Positions 11,001 through 22,584 of a stretch of 64,000 nucleotides of DNA are shown piece by piece. Each line of letters begins with the position of its first letter. Within the stretch, counting starts at the first letter, position 1. A program made the translations under genes and the position numbers. The stretch is from assembly GCA_030248195.1 (NCBI GenBank), contig JASAND010006366.1, forward strand, positions 1 through 64,000, written 5' to 3'. The notes beneath the pieces were generated by a model. That model made no database searches, was not told where the DNA came from, and saw nothing but the letters and a program-made list of their open reading frames with translations. This stretch comes from Trissonchulus latispiculum (Eukaryota > Nematoda > Enoplea > Enoplida > Ironidae).

Positions 11001-13397
11001 ACATACGAGTATGACAGCAGGCATACTCTATGTATTATCAGCTTGCTACATCCTCTGCACGCTATCGGCTTACCCCCCCCCCTAAATCAGACCCCCCTTA
11101 TCAAAGCAAATTCTAACGCTATGTTTGCACGCTAAAGCTCGAAATCACAACTAGTCAGTTGGTTCAAAGTGCGTCTGTTGCGTGTAAACATAGCGGGCGA
11201 ATTTCTTTGACAATTTAGAGGGGGGGGGGGTCAACCGATAGCGAACTGATAATACATAGCGTATGACTCTTGTCATATTCTTATGTATGTACTCTTGATG
11301 CAACGAAACTAACTTTAATTCTCGGGAATTATTTTACTGCATTTTTGAAGTAATTTAATTTTCCACATTTTTTGCAGACTAGAGTAAATTTTTTCGTGAG
11401 GCATCGGCCACATCATTCGATTCCACTATCAAATAGCTGGGGACCGTTTTTTAATTATTATGAAACCGCTCTTCGTTATAACGAAATTAGCTAAAATGTA
11501 TGCGCAACCTGGATTTTGCCTACTTTCCCCAACTTTCGCAAGCAACCATTTTAGCTAGAAGGCAGCAATCGGGGCAACTAAAAAAGGGTCCCTGGGTATT
11601 TTTGTGTAAAACAAGTCCAGTAAGTGGCAGCCCTCTAGCTTGCATACTAAATGCTCCAAAATCGCTGGAAACAATTTGGTCATGTTTTTGCAAAAACTAC
11701 ATTTTTTATGATAGCAGCCTACGCGATAGCATTTAGAAGATTACAATGCCACGAATAATCGGCCCCTACGAGACCTTCAAATTGACACCCTTAGTTTAAT
11801 TTTACGGCTTGCGCAGCTCAAGAAATGGCGGATTATTTGATTTCTGCACAAATGACAAGTTTTCGATGCCAAAACAAGCAATTCGGCTATAGCTCGCGGT
11901 AGAGAAAAGCTAGAAAGTTTCTTCAAAAAGCACTAATATAATAGCTCAACAAGATCTTTCGAATGAGTATAATCATGGCTGTGTAGCATCTGCCTAACTG
12001 TCATAAATCGGCAAAAACGGCCCTGCACGGAGACGTCGAATTTTTGAAGCGGGAATGCGCGGAGAGTGTTAGAATGCTAAAAGAACTTATTTTGGAAAGT
12101 TTCATCAAATTTCATCTTGATTTGTACCGTCCGTCAACAGTATGTGCCCAAAAGGAATCACCACCTTAAAAATGTGCATAAAATGTTTTATATTAATTTG
12201 AATTTTTCTGTTACTAACTCTACAAATCCTGCTTTAAAGTCATACAAAATACACAACAATTTTGCTGTGCACACAAGGAAAGTGTCGTGCCCGTAATCAT
12301 GACAAGTTTTAAATCTACAAAAATTGATTCAAAATTTTTTAAACTGAAAGCCTAAGTTAAATGCTAATAATTCCAAGATTCCACAGTTTAACATTTTGGC
12401 AATAATTAATACAAATATCACTCAGATTCATAAACGCCGGTCGGCATATTTTTGACGAAAACGTGAAATTGCTCGATAATCGTAAGACTTACAGCTTTAA
12501 TGCTAAAAACTCCTTACCGTGTGGACAATAAAATATGTAAAAGTCAGCGAGATCAGAGAAAGTAAAAAAATGGACCCCCCTTAACTGGCGAGTAATACGA
12601 GTGCCATAACAGATGTGACGAGTGCCATAACAAGACTGCCGAGTGCCATAACTACTCTTTTGAGTGCCATAACTGATCTCAAGAGTGCCATAACAGTACT
12701 AGTGCCATAACAGATCTTAATGCCATAACTGCACCGTTTTCAGTGCCATAACTGGACGGAACCGTTTAATTCCCTTACCCTAATGAGAGTTGTAAAATGT
12801 AAATATTGTCCGGATGCAAGGCCGCACCCAGGGGGGGGGGTTCAAGGGGTCTAGACCCCCCTTTTGGAATGACAAAATAAAAAATTTTTGCTATTTTTAT
12901 GGCAAAAACTGCTATTTTAAAAATATTTTAGCGCCTTCGGCTCGATAATTTACTTTTTGCAAGAAATAAACGTCCAATGTACTGTTTTTGGGCAAAAATG
13001 CAAAAGTTCTTCAACTTCTGGGAGGCTCCGCCCCCAGACCCCCCGTTGCGTTTTACCTTGGACCCCCCCTTTTCAAAATCCTGGGTGCGGGCCTGTCCGG
13101 ATGTTATAGGTTTTCTGTTCATATCGTTTTAACTTTGCTCACGTCCAGCAAAAGGAAATAACTAACCACCCCGCCGTAGAGGCAAAACTTTTCCCTGGTT
13201 CCAACCAGTCGTTGACACTACTTTTTCTTATTAGTCTATGCTCTTGTTTTGACAATTTATTGTTAGCATGGTGAGGATTTATATACTTAATATTTATGGT
13301 ATTTAATTTAGGTATGATTCGTCCTGTAGTGAAGCACAGCAGCCAAATAGTCTACACTAGAACTACGAAGGCAGATGATACTGCGGCTGAACAATAA
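2097..13397 (+). CDS. RPS25: 40S ribosomal protein S25, complete, 4 coding exons
   Basis: Coding exons are 2097-2180, 3580-3663, 8394-8505 and 13312-13397; the sum is 366 nt, 121 residues plus stop TAA. All junctions are GT-AG with matching phases (0, 0, 1). The protein has a Lys/Gly/Gln-rich N-terminal tail (residues 1-28), then [17 protein letters not shown] and the winged-helix core with [21 protein letters not shown]. It ends in [15 protein letters not shown], the usual S25 end. Length fits the family (about 115-125 residues). S25 is a small-subunit protein at the head of the 40S, near the E site, and is needed by several viral IRESs. The start is the first ATG after an acceptor-like TTCAG ending at 2080. 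An AATAAA lies at 13459-13464. Introns 2 (4.7 kb) and 3 (4.8 kb) are bloated by transposons, unusual for a ribosomal protein gene. Seen directly: the translation and splice sites. Family function is established knowledge. Confidence 0.97.
2181..3579 (+). other. RPS25 intron 1
   Basis: AT-rich TTCATAT repeats (2420-2560) and scattered CCTGCGGCGC blocks (2560-2730). GGGCTCTGCCCCC near 2915 and a palindrome CCGGCGACGCCGG (3254-3266) are fragments of the MITE families seen elsewhere. No coding signal seen. Confidence 0.6.
3755..4170. mobile_element. hAT-like MITE with CTGGGCTTATTCTAG ends
   Basis: The TIRs are CTGGGCTTATTCTAG and CTAGAATAAGCCCAG. Flanks CACACATA and CACACACA match at 7 of 8 bases in a CA-rich target. 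G runs face inward from both ends. A palindrome CCGGCGAAGCCGG lies at 3970-3982. In RPS25 intron 2. Confidence 0.8.
4189..4937. mobile_element. hAT-like non-autonomous element, copy 2 (GGCGTAGATA family)
   Basis: The ends CATAGGCGTAGATAGG and CCTATCTACGCCACTG are flanked by an exact 8-bp CACACATA (4181-4188 and 4938-4945). It shares the hairpin (4278-4299), G/C runs and body with the copy at 50-1121. It lies in RPS25 intron 2, 18 bp after another element. Confidence 0.85.
4951..5694. mobile_element. Foldback element with about 180-bp inverted arms
   Basis: 4951-5130 is repeated inverted at 5513-5694, with ends ACAAGAATAAAAATGCTCC. No target duplication is evident. The arms contain repeated ACTAGGTT and AATATGG blocks. 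Same design as 28299-29199. Confidence 0.85.
5915..6585. repeat. Tandem array, about 150-bp unit, five copies
   Basis: The motif CCGTGCTGTACTT...AGCAGCACTCTACTGCAGCG recurs near 5930, 6082, 6233, 6386 and 6539. Each unit contains the self-complementary GTGCTG/CAGCAC. It lies in RPS25 intron 2. Confidence 0.8.
6895..7610. repeat. Hairpin-ended repeat, copy 1
   Basis: It begins with TGCTCATCGTGTTCAGCGAC and ends at a GC-rich hairpin (about 7580-7606, GGGAGCGC-TATC-GCGCCCCC). Homologous segments lie at 31335-32054 and 54205-55381. Ends are not defined by a TSD. Confidence 0.5.
8001..8290. mobile_element. Short MITE with CAGGGTTTTTAGGG end
   Basis: The left end CAGGGTTTTTAGGG and right end GGTAAAAATACCCTT are inverted matches, with a central CCGGCGAAGCCTG at 8158-8170. 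The flanks share only GGAGG. Same family as 56785-57092. It ends about 100 bp before RPS25 exon 3. Confidence 0.65.
8690..9420. repeat. Degenerate direct repeats, about 250-bp spacing
   Basis: A block with CGCAAAACTCGCTGTTTTTA and CATAAACTAGCTAAAAATTG recurs near 8745, 9003 (part) and 9203. Each copy is followed by a run of G and C ending in CACCCCCC or similar. In RPS25 intron 3. Confidence 0.7.
9547..10322. mobile_element. Probable hAT-like element with GGATCCGG-rich end
   Basis: The left end TAGAGATCCACCGGAT is matched by inverted ATCCGGTCGATCCTTA. Flanks TTAGATAG and TCAGATAC agree at 6 of 8. The palindrome CCGGCTAAGCCGG lies at 9872-9884. Confidence 0.5.
10386..10505 (+). repeat. Tandem TATGGCACT(C) repeats, left block
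   Basis: Five or six units of about 22 bp with ATGGCACT and GAGTTCTGT. The same motif occurs inverted at 12588-12760, bracketing the TTAA element. Confidence 0.7.
10855..12169. mobile_element. TTAA-flanked DNA transposon remnant, 1.3 kb
   Basis: Ends TTAAGGTGGTGATTCC and GGAATCACCACCTTAA; TTAA at each end suggests a piggyBac-type target. No transposase frame. A smaller MITE (10987-11297) sits inside. The ends resemble those of 56141-56733. In RPS25 intron 3. Confidence 0.75.
10987..11297. mobile_element. MITE with CAAGAGTACATAATAC ends, copy 1
   Basis: The two ends are inverted copies, with inner inverted blocks (CATACTCTATGTATTATCAG...) and C/G runs. Flanks ATACAAC and ATGCAAC match at 6 of 7. 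Homologous to 26783-27167. Confidence 0.75.
12588..12760 (-). repeat. Tandem GAGTGCCATAAC repeats, right block
   Basis: About eight GTGCCATAAC units, the reverse complement of the block at 10386-10505. Confidence 0.75.
12817..13095. mobile_element. hAT-like MITE, 279 bp, perfect 8-bp TSD
   Basis: Ends CAAGGCCGCACCCAGG and CCTGGGTGCGGGCCTG, flanked by TCCGGATG at 12809-12816 and 13096-13103. It holds GCGCCTTCGGCTC near 12931 and GGCTCCGCC near 13024. It ends about 215 bp before the last RPS25 exon. Confidence 0.88.
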
Positions 13398-13458
13398 CTT
13401 GGATTGATGACTTTGTTTTTGTTTTGTTGTTAATATACAAGCATATGCTTTGAATTTA

Positions 13459-13464
13459 AATAAA
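13459..13464 (+). terminator. Poly(A) signal of RPS25
   Basis: AATAAA, 62 nt after the RPS25 stop codon, followed by a GT-rich stretch. Confidence 0.7.
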
Positions 13465-15093
13465 GTTGTTTGTGAAGTTTTATCTTAAGAAATTTAGCTT
13501 GTAATTATGTAGCGTTTTCACTGATATGATGTGCACTTTCACTGCATCTGATTTCAAATTGCTTACTCGTTTGGTAATAACAAGAGTACATAATGATAAG
13601 AGTACGTATGCTACTAGGCAAGCTCTTTGTTATCAGAGCAAAAACTATGCTTCTGTACACTAACGTCCCCCCACAAATTAGACCCATGATTTCAAAGAAT
13701 TGTGTGCGCTATGTTTGTGTTCTAAAGCTCGTTAACAGACACCAAACACGGGCACGTGTTTGCCGGTTCGATCGACCAACGGCCGGCCAACACTCAAGCA
13801 ATTTGATCAAGCTAGCCGTCGCTTGTCATCCGGCTCCAAATTTTGCTCCAACTCCAGCAAAATTTTAGCAACGTTTCGGAGTTTGCAGGAAAAATTCCCA
13901 TCTGGGCTGACAACTGAATGTTGGCCGGTGTCGCATGCCAAAATTTCCCCCCATGCTAGATTTCCCCATGTAGAAATTCTAGCATGCCAAATTTTCCCCT
14001 CTAATATTTAGCCTAAAAGAGGTGGATTATGCATATGGCATGTTAAAATTTTCACTTTCTTATTTTAATGCTATAACCTGTATATAATTTGGAATTTATA
14101 GAGATCTATCTAACCGCCCGTTTTAAAAAATCTTCATGCAACCAGATTTCTTATTTATAGCGCTGTGTATTAGGAAGTAAGTACACCAAAATAAGATGTT
14201 ATTTAACGTGTTAAATTTGTCGTTTTTAATTAAATATAAACCAAAATTCCCCTTAAAACACAAAAGGTTTAAATTTCTGCGCATCAACTTTTTGACTCGA
14301 ATTTGCGGGTGGAGCTTGCGAAAAGACAATATTATGAGGACAACTGAATCTTTGAACAAAAATAAATTCGAAGAAATTCTGCTGAATTTCTGCAATTCAA
14401 TTCAGTACAGCCAATGCATCACCGATCTTGAAACGATCTTATAAATTGTCAGGCCAAAATTAACCCCTAGAATGTGGCCTCAAACCACATCTTTCGAAGA
14501 ATATGGATAGGACTAATAATAATAAATTTAGGGTCCGATTTTGTTTTGTTTTGTTTCCGATTTTGTTCTCCCTTAATTAGAACAAACGTTTGGGCAATGT
14601 ATTTTGATCTTATATATTCCTATTGTAATTTTTACTGTACTCCGACTGGTACAACGCAACCCAAAATGCTCTACACTGATTTTATTCAAAAATAAAATCA
14701 AAATAAAACTTAAGTTAATTCTTATTCAGTGCAATTTCTTAATTTAATATACTTATGGTCGAACCTATTTTCACAAGATATATATGTTTTGTGTTCAAGT
14801 TAAGAGTTCAGTTTGAGTTTAACTATACATCGGTTAAAACCCATTTTATCTATTAATTTCGTGTAGGTAATAGAAAATTAAAAGGCAAATAATAAGCTAT
14901 CCAATTGAAAAATTTTAATTTGAAAAATATTTTATTAATGTTAAAGAATTTCGTACACCTGTGTAAAATTCACCTACAAATTCTAAGGTTCTTTCGCGTC
15001 AAGACAACTGTGTTTTGTATATGTTTTACATCCTTTTTGAAATCTTCAAAAGCGTAGAAGAAAATGGTAAAACTATATTGAAATTATATAATT
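13465..15093. other. Intergenic, no gene recognised
   Basis: The stretch 13580-14010 resembles the CAAGAGTACATAAT MITE family and has CATGCTAGATTTCCCC blocks that recur inverted near 16210. From 14010 to 15090 it is AT-rich with no coding signal. Confidence 0.5.
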
Positions 15094-15101
15094 CCACTCA
15101 A

Positions 15102-16044
15102 CACTAGCGTAGCCAGAACAAAATTTCGGGTGGGGGAAAGCAAAATTTTGGGGGGTCTGGGGCGGAACCCCCCAGAAGCTGATAAATTTTTCTATTTCGT
15201 GACCTTCGTGGAATTTTTACAGAGTATTCGTTGAAATTACACTAATTTTTAAGGCACAGTGCGTGTTTATGCACCCAAATGATGCAAAAGGTGGTTAAAG
15301 TACACCAAATAGAGTAACTGGTACTCGTTTTTAAGCGCGAAACACGTATTATAACGGTAGAATACACTTATTTCGCGCCGAAGGCGCGAAAATTTTTTGA
15401 AAAATGGGCGTTTTACACATACCAGGAAAAAAAGTCCGGGTCTTGTCTCGTTTACCCCCCCAGTACTCAAAATCCTTAAAACTTGACCAAATGAGCTCTA
15501 ATTTGGTGTGGGTATGTTTTCGACCACGCTAAGTTCGAATATCGCAAAATTTTTCGATTTCGCGAAATTTGAAATTTTTCGATTTCTAAGGGGGGACCAA
15601 GGGAAACCGAAAACTTTTTTTGTCTTCGATTTTGCTGAAAAGATGTATATAGGGGTTTTCAGGGTACTGTATGTTTTCAGGGTATGTAAGCTTATACTGA
15701 GCGAACGGAAAGCTGAATCGAAAAACGGACTTCAGATTCGTGTTCTACGACCCCGAAAACCCCTATATACATCTTTTCAGCAAAATCGAAGACAAAAATT
15801 TTTCGGTTTCCCTTGGTCCCCCCTTAGAAATCGAAAAATTTCGAATTTCGCGAAATCGAAAAATTTTGCGATATTTGAACTCAGCGTGGTTGAAAACATA
15901 CCCACAACAAATTTTAGCTCATTTGGTCAAGTTTTAAGGATTTTGAGTACTGGGGGGGGGTAAACGAGACAAGACCCAAAAGTCCTGGGGGCAATACAAT
16001 TTCGGGGGGATTCCCCCCATTCCCCCCCCCTGGCTACGCGCCTG
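15102..16044. mobile_element. hAT-like element, CACTAGCGTAGCCAG family, copy 1, with a nested foldback
   Basis: The ends CACTAGCGTAGCCAG and CTGGCTACGCGCCTG are flanked by CCACTCAA and CCACTCAT (7 of 8). Central hairpin TTTCGCGCC-GAA-GGCGCGAAA at 15371-15391. A second element occupies 15438-15977. Confidence 0.85.
15438..15977. mobile_element. Foldback element nested in 15102-16044
   Basis: TIRs start GGGTCTTGTCTCGTTTACCC and the arms continue inverted for about 200 bp or more. It is flanked by a perfect 8-bp AAAAGTCC (15430-15437 and 15978-15985). Homologous to 40318-40904. Confidence 0.88.
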
Positions 16045-16052
16045 CCACTCAT

Positions 16053-18944
16053 AACAGTTAAAACATTGTGTGAATGTTAAAGTGTTAAATGCCTAAGGAG
16101 GAAAGGATTATATACACGCTGACGTCATCATGCTAAAGTTTCCCCCTTACACTTAATAAATTTTAATACGCATGCGTATCTATATGCATTATTAGCTAGT
16201 TAGAGGGGAAATCTAACATGGGGGAAAAGCATACGACACCGGCCATTGGCCGTTGGCTGTTGGCCGGCCAACAGCCAAAGTCCTGCCAAGCGATCTTCGT
16301 ATGTATGAAGCAATCTTGACAAAATTTGGGTGAGCGTCAAAACTTGACTGTAAGCGCAATATGTCCCATAGGTTTATTAGGTTGTTCGATTTTGTTGGTT
16401 TCTCACAGCGCTACAAGTGGAGGATCATGTAGATGTAATGTCTAGAGCTTGCAAAAAATAAGTTAACAAGTTCTTTAAAGAGAGCCATGATTTCACTCAC
16501 AAATGGTGAAATGCATCTTTATCAAACAAACTGGGTGTGAGGTGAGGACCCGAGCTGAGCAATCAGAAGACAGCGCACAGAGGCGCAGCAAGAAAAAGTG
16601 TAGAAACGAAGTTGCTATCAACTTGATAGGATGTTTCTCCATAATTAGAGCTCCACGACATATTTAAACCCTTTTACAGTTAGTTACTATTTTACTAATG
16701 TTTGGATATGTATCAATAAGTTCACAAATTGATTGATGTTTTACCTGTGAGAAATCATTTTTTCGGGCTCGCCAGAATATGATCTCATCCACGCATTCGT
16801 ATAATTTCAGAGCTGGGTTTTGGCCAACGAAAAACAACTTTTGTGCCAAAAACTGGAGACGAACACTGGCCGGATGTTTTCGTCCCGACCCGGCCCGCGA
16901 GCTCACAAAATTCGGGCGGGCCAGTTAAAAGTAAATTCCCAAATTTTTTTCCAAAGCTTCAATACAACATGGAAACGCTAAGTTATAGTAGGAATAATAA
17001 GTATTGCTGTTAAATAACCAGAATAAGTGGATTCTTTAGCTAATTTTATTGCTTTCACAATATTTCGTTACAGTTGATCTGACCCGTTATTAAATTTCTC
17101 AGCCTGGCCCCCTAAACAATGGATGTCGGCTGAGCCGATAGGTCGAAATGCTCATCTCAACATTGCAGCGTAGGTTTTCAGTTTTTTCTATTTAGTAAAT
17201 CTGTATAGTATTGTGCCCATTTCTGAATGACTCTAGAGAGAGGCAGAAACAATAAAGCATAAGCCCCGTTGTCTTGATTCGCAGGCAGGTTTTACCGCTC
17301 CATAGGATGTGGGCACGGTACACCGACACCCCTTGCTCCTCTGACCACCGGCTCACCCACCTTTTCACCGAAACTTCGCCTCCTGCAAGTGTCTGATGGG
17401 AACTGTATTTATTATTATTATATATAAAATGAGCAAAAAGTTTAGATGTCGAAAAATTAGCCAAGAAAACGTTCCCCCTCTCCTCCCTAAGCGCCCACTT
17501 AGTTGGACGTCTTTCCGTACAGTTAATGAAATGTAGTGTAGCGCTTCGCGTGTATACATTTGACTGTATTTTGTGAATGCATAGCTTTTACTTACACTAC
17601 TGTCTTGTCGTGTCTAGAACAGCTGCATTCAGTTTTGGTCGTTTGAGAGAGCTATTAATCCGGAGACAGAGCCTTTTGTTGCTAGCTGTTGTCTAAATGC
17701 ACAGATTTTATACCTATAACCAAGATAAAGCTAACTGTGCTCGGAGCTGGTGGTTTTAAGGATTTGATTTTAGTGTGACGGGGTGCTTCTGGGATATTTA
17801 CGGTAATAGTGTCCGTCCACAGTTAACCTAAATTAATTGTTAAACCTACGTCGAATAGTCACCTTTGCGATGACTGGAAAACTAGGAATTTCTAAATTGG
17901 GAAATGTAAAGATAGGAAGTTAACGGCTTAATTCAAAGGCCTTTGGATGGAAGGCTGCGACACTAACTTCAAATTCTCACTTGTTGCCAAGAGTTGTGAA
18001 GGTGTGTTGGTTAATGGGAGGAGACTGCCTTTCTTTTCTGAGCACTGTCTAGACTTCAGTCTAGACCAGTGTAGTAAGGCTAGATAGAGCTTCACGTGAT
18101 TACAGTTTTCTCTACTTCCGTGTTTGCTCGTTTGCTTGCTATCATCACTTTGCTATATAAGGCGTCTGCTCTCTGCTGTGTGAGTTCTGTCAAAATTAGT
18201 AGTTGTCAGCGTTTCTTTTGCGTTAACCTTGTGTCAGCGAGTTGTCGTGTTAATTTTTGCTGATTTGATGATCATTTAAGAATAATAATTTTCTTCTCAA
18301 AAGTTGTTTGGACCTGTTTTAGATTTGTGCAAATTTAATCTGCTATCTGCTGCAGTTCATGGTTGACGTAGTTTTTTCACTGATTTCTCAGAATTGTGTC
18401 AGCTTACTGAAAAGATAAGATTACTTGAATTAATACATCTCAATTTATTTTTATGGAACCTGCAACCTGCAATTTTTGCTTGTTTTGCACCCATTTTGCT
18501 TTTGTTAAAATAAATTGTGCCGTTTTGGTTTTGACTTGTTTTTATATGTAATAGAGAATATATAAGCTCTCTCCGTTTCAGCTTTCAGGCGGTTCCGCTT
18601 TTACGCGTTTTGTTTTTTAAGCTGCGTAAATTACAGCTTTATAGCTGGTGTAATGCCAGATTGAGCAACTGATTTAATGCGGCTTATGCTGGAATTATAT
18701 AATTTTGTGGCTATTATAGGAAGCAGGCGGTGCATTGCTTAACATTTCGACGTTTATTTGACTGAAGCATACATGTTTTAGAAAGCACATTGTTGTTTTT
18801 TGTATGCTCGCATTCACGCATTGCTAATTTACTATGCAGAATTTTCAAAAGAAAAATTCGGGGCAAACTTTTCAACCGTCCGCATAACTGCTGCAATTTT
18901 CAAAACTTTTTTAGCAGAAGCTTACATTCTTGAGTATTTTGTCT
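16053..18944. other. Intergenic, no gene recognised
   Basis: It contains GGCCGGCCAACA blocks (16240-16280), an imperfect hairpin TCTAGAC...GTCTAGA near 18046, and the candidate promoter near 18152. No convincing exon was seen. Confidence 0.5.
18140..18260 (+). promoter_or_regulatory. Candidate TATA-type Pol II promoter
   Basis: CTATATAAGGC near 18152 is followed about 30 bp on by a pyrimidine/T-G-rich stretch like a transcription start and 5' leader. The next start codon on this strand is PRDX6 at 22631, which has an acceptor just upstream, so this could be a distal 5' UTR exon. No exon end was proved. Inference only. Confidence 0.2.
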
Positions 18945-18953
18945 GTACAATTG

Positions 18954-21900
18954 GGGCCAGTATAAAAAGCGGACGCGGACGCGGAAACGTCTTAAGACGC
19001 GGGGTATAAAACGCGGACGCGGAAGCGGACGCGTGGTATAAAAAGCGGACGCGGACGTTAGGTATAAAAAGCGGACGTGAGCGCGGACGTGGGGTATAAA
19101 ACGCGGACGCGAACGCGGGGTATAATTTGCGGACGCGGACGCAATGTATAAAATGCGGACGCGGACGTGAAGTATAAAACGCAGACACCAAACGGACGCT
19201 AATATAATCTGCTTGCAGCATAAAGTAATCAGGTTTCATAAATTACTTTTACTCAAAGAAGCACTTCCAATAGAACTTTAGCTAAAATCTTTTGGACGAC
19301 GTCATCAAATAATGCAATATTAAAAGAAAAATATTTCATTCTCACTTTCTCTCGGGTCTCACATACTCTGGGGTTACCCTAAAGCTGCCGTGGTTAGGTT
19401 AACCTTAAAAACTAATAAAATATGAAACTGCGAGCGAAATATGAAAACTACGAACGATATCCTGTCGAAATTACAAGACAAAATCTTTTCTACATTCTCT
19501 GAAAAACCTTTTGCTATTCCCACAGTTTCTGCCGGAAGTTTTATAAGGATCTTTTCGCACATTGATTTAAACTAGTTGAAAGAATTAAAATTAACTGAAT
19601 CCTTTTCGCACACAGGGTAGAAAACTTAACCAGATTATTTCAGTTAACTTGTTTGGTTAAACGAATCAACAATTTCGTTCAGCGAGCTCTATTTCGTGTG
19701 ATGGAACCGGTTCACTTCGGATTGACCCGGTGACCCGGTTTTCCAGAAAATTCAAAAATCCGCAAAAATTTTTGATTTGGCCTAGGAAGGCTAAATTTTT
19801 TGTCTTCCATGTTCCATCACCACCTCAACAAGAATAACTATGACATACATAACAGTTTGTTCTAGGTTTTGTGAAAAGTATTTAATAAGACTCTAGCATT
19901 TTCTAAATTAATGTAGAAATGAGTTGGCAAAACCAAAATTTATCCGTCTGCGAAATTTTGGGAAATCAATCCATGCAATGAATGGTGAAAAGTACAACAA
20001 GTCCAGTCCAAAAGCACGGAGTACTTTAAAAATTGGTTTTTATTTTGTATTGCCTAAAGTATTCACTTATCTTCAACATCTACCTTGCTTGCGAAATGAA
20101 GATTTATGGATTATGCAATAATCATGAAACTGATAAAGCAAAACAATAATCTGCCAAAAACAGATATATTCAAGTCAGGGTTTTTTGAAAATCGGACCTG
20201 CGCAAATTTTGCGTATGCATATTTTTGATTTCGACTGCGTAAAATTACAAAAATTGCTTCTCAACGATATTAACGCTATAAACGCTTTTAGGGTCGAATT
20301 ATAGAAATTTTTAATATGTCCGCCCCGCCAAACGCCAAGTCCGTCAAGAAATCCTGGTTCTATTTAAGTTTCATAATGATTCATTGTAAGATATCGAAAA
20401 GTTTTCGGAATTTTGAGGGATTTTCAGTTCTTTACTTTTTCTTTACTTCACTCTGTTTTACTGAAAAACCACTTTTGAAGATTCAACTGGCATTTAGTAG
20501 AAATCGAAATTTATTATTAAGAACCAAAGATTCGATAGCAGGTTTTGATAAAAATTGGAAGAAATTGTAAACTTCAATAGTGAAGAATTTGTTTCTAGAG
20601 CAAGCTTTGGTAAAAATTTGAAAATATTTTTGAACTTATATGATTATTAAAAAGAATTAAAGTTTAGATAATGGCTTGTGATTTAAAAAGTCTGCTTCTG
20701 GGCGGCTAATGCCCACCAGACCACTTGACCTATATACAAAAACCGCCAATCAAACCTATAAAACACTTTGATTCATACTCCAACTTTGCAAACGGGAAAG
20801 GTGTACATACGTACATATACAGAGATGGACATAGACAATTTATATAATTAGCACTAATTAATTACATATATACGTACTGTGATTTTTTTGCGAAAAAAAC
20901 TGCGAAATTCCGCACTTTTTTTGAAAATTCCGCAACTTTTTTCGGAGCTCTGCGTAAAGTTCCGCAAAAAATTTTGTCTCTGAGTAGACATTTTCAGTTG
21001 TCTCAGATGAAAAATAAACGTGTTTCTGATACTTTTTGAAGAAAAATTTCAAAAAATTTCGCGCCTTCGGCGCGTATATATTTCTATACACGTAGACACC
21101 TTTCAATCTTAGCTGAGTTAGAATGCCTAGTGACAGCTATGCAATGAAATTCTTTTAGCCTTGAAACCATAACATACCATAATTTTAAACAATTATTAAC
21201 ATATTAGCAGTTTGCTTATACCTTAGGATTTTACTGATAGTCGCAACTAAACTTTTGAGACTTTCCACTAAGGATTTTCCTCGGCTTTACAAAATTTTCT
21301 CAGCTTCTGGGGGCTCCGCCCCCCGACCCCCGCGTCTCTTCACTATTAAGTGCACTTGTAAAACACGCTTATACGTGCTGGACTTTCGAAAAATAGTTAT
21401 AACTTGGTTAATACCATGCGTTAAATATTAAAAATGTGTTTAAATACAGCCAAATTACTAAAATTCATTAGTTATCTTTAAAATACTAAAAAATTAGTAT
21501 TTCGCAATTTTTTGCGAAATTCCGCAAAAAATTTTGGAGGACTGCGTAAAAGTTCGCAAAAAGTTTCGACGAAAAAAAACACAGTATACGTATATACGTA
21601 TATATTACATTAGTATTTTTCTTATAAATAACTGCAAATAATAATTGCTCTTATAATAAATTATTGCAGCTATTTTATGACGCCGTCCAAAAGTTTTAGG
21701 CTAAAGTTGCATTAGAAGTGTTTCTTTGTGTAAAAGTCATTTATGAAACCTGAGTACTTTATGCTGCAAGCAGATTATATTAGCGTCCGCTTTGGGTCCG
21801 CGTTTTATACCTCGCGTCCGCGTCCGCTAATTAAACCCTGCGTCCGCGTCCGCGTCCGCAAATTATACCTTTCGTCCGCGTACGCGGATTATACCAAAAA

Positions 21901-21996
21901 GTGACGTCCGCTTTTTATACCTTACGTCCGCGTCCGCGTCCGCTTTTTATACCCCGAGTCCGCTTCCGCGTCCGCGTCCGCTTTTTATACTGGCCC
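18954..21996. mobile_element. Mutator-like (MULE-type) non-autonomous element with array-bearing TIRs
   Basis: The TIRs begin GGGCCAGTATAAAAAGCGGA and extend about 285 bp (to about 19240, and back from about 21740). They are built of degenerate tandem GCGGACGCGGACG-GGTATAAAA units. The flanks are an identical 9-bp GTACAATTG (18945-18953 and 21997-22005). The interior has no transposase but holds an ACCGGGTCA fragment (about 19697-20160) and a hAT-like element (20877-21584). Confidence 0.85.
20877..21584. mobile_element. hAT-like element nested in the MULE-like element
   Basis: Ends CTGTGATTTTTTTGCG and CGAAAAAAAACACAG are flanked by TATACGTA on both sides (20869-20876 and 21585-21592). Hairpin CGCGCC-TTC-GGCGCG at 21060-21074, and GGGCTCCGCCC near 21309. 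The interior repeats GCGAAATTCCGCAAAAAATT in both orientations. Confidence 0.82.
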
Positions 21997-22006
21997 GTAC
22001 AATTGG

Positions 22007-22018
<12 letters not shown>

Positions 22019-22084
<66 letters not shown>
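22019..22084. repeat. (TG)n microsatellite
   Basis: About 33 TG units directly after the right TSD of the MULE-like element. Confidence 0.95.
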
Positions 22085-22086
<2 letters not shown>

Positions 22087-22584
22087 AACTCAGCTTGTGA
22101 ATTTGGTAGCCTGAGAAGACTATTATTTATTGAACCTTTTTTCGAATCCTTTATGCCGCAAACTATTTTGTTATTAACTGAATTGAAACATAAATTAGAC
22201 CTTTGTTGCTTGTATCAAAGCTGAATTGAAAGGTTTGCTGAGTCATAATGAATCTTATTCAAAACCGTAGGCTCAGCTCTGCGCTCGAAACCTGCTGTTT
22301 TCGTTCTTTGCATTCTGCCTACCCTTGCGGGTATATAACATCACATTCTTAATTAATTTTCAGTATATGCTCAGTTTTGAAAATTTCATTGTCAAAGCTT
22401 TCAGATATTACATTTTCAACTTGCTTGTTTCACAAACATAACCCACTCTGTTAGTTCCAATGAAACCCCATAAAATTTGTTCTGTTTCTTTTTCGTTCTA
22501 TTTATTTAGTATGAGCCAGCAGTTTCATTGACAATTCTTTCCTGCCGCTATAAAGTTTTTATTCCCCCGAGTGATGTAATCTTT

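Noticed and set aside
19034..22000. Regular TATAAAA words as a cluster of real promoters
   Set aside because: They are units of the MULE-like terminal arrays; no start sites or genes follow.
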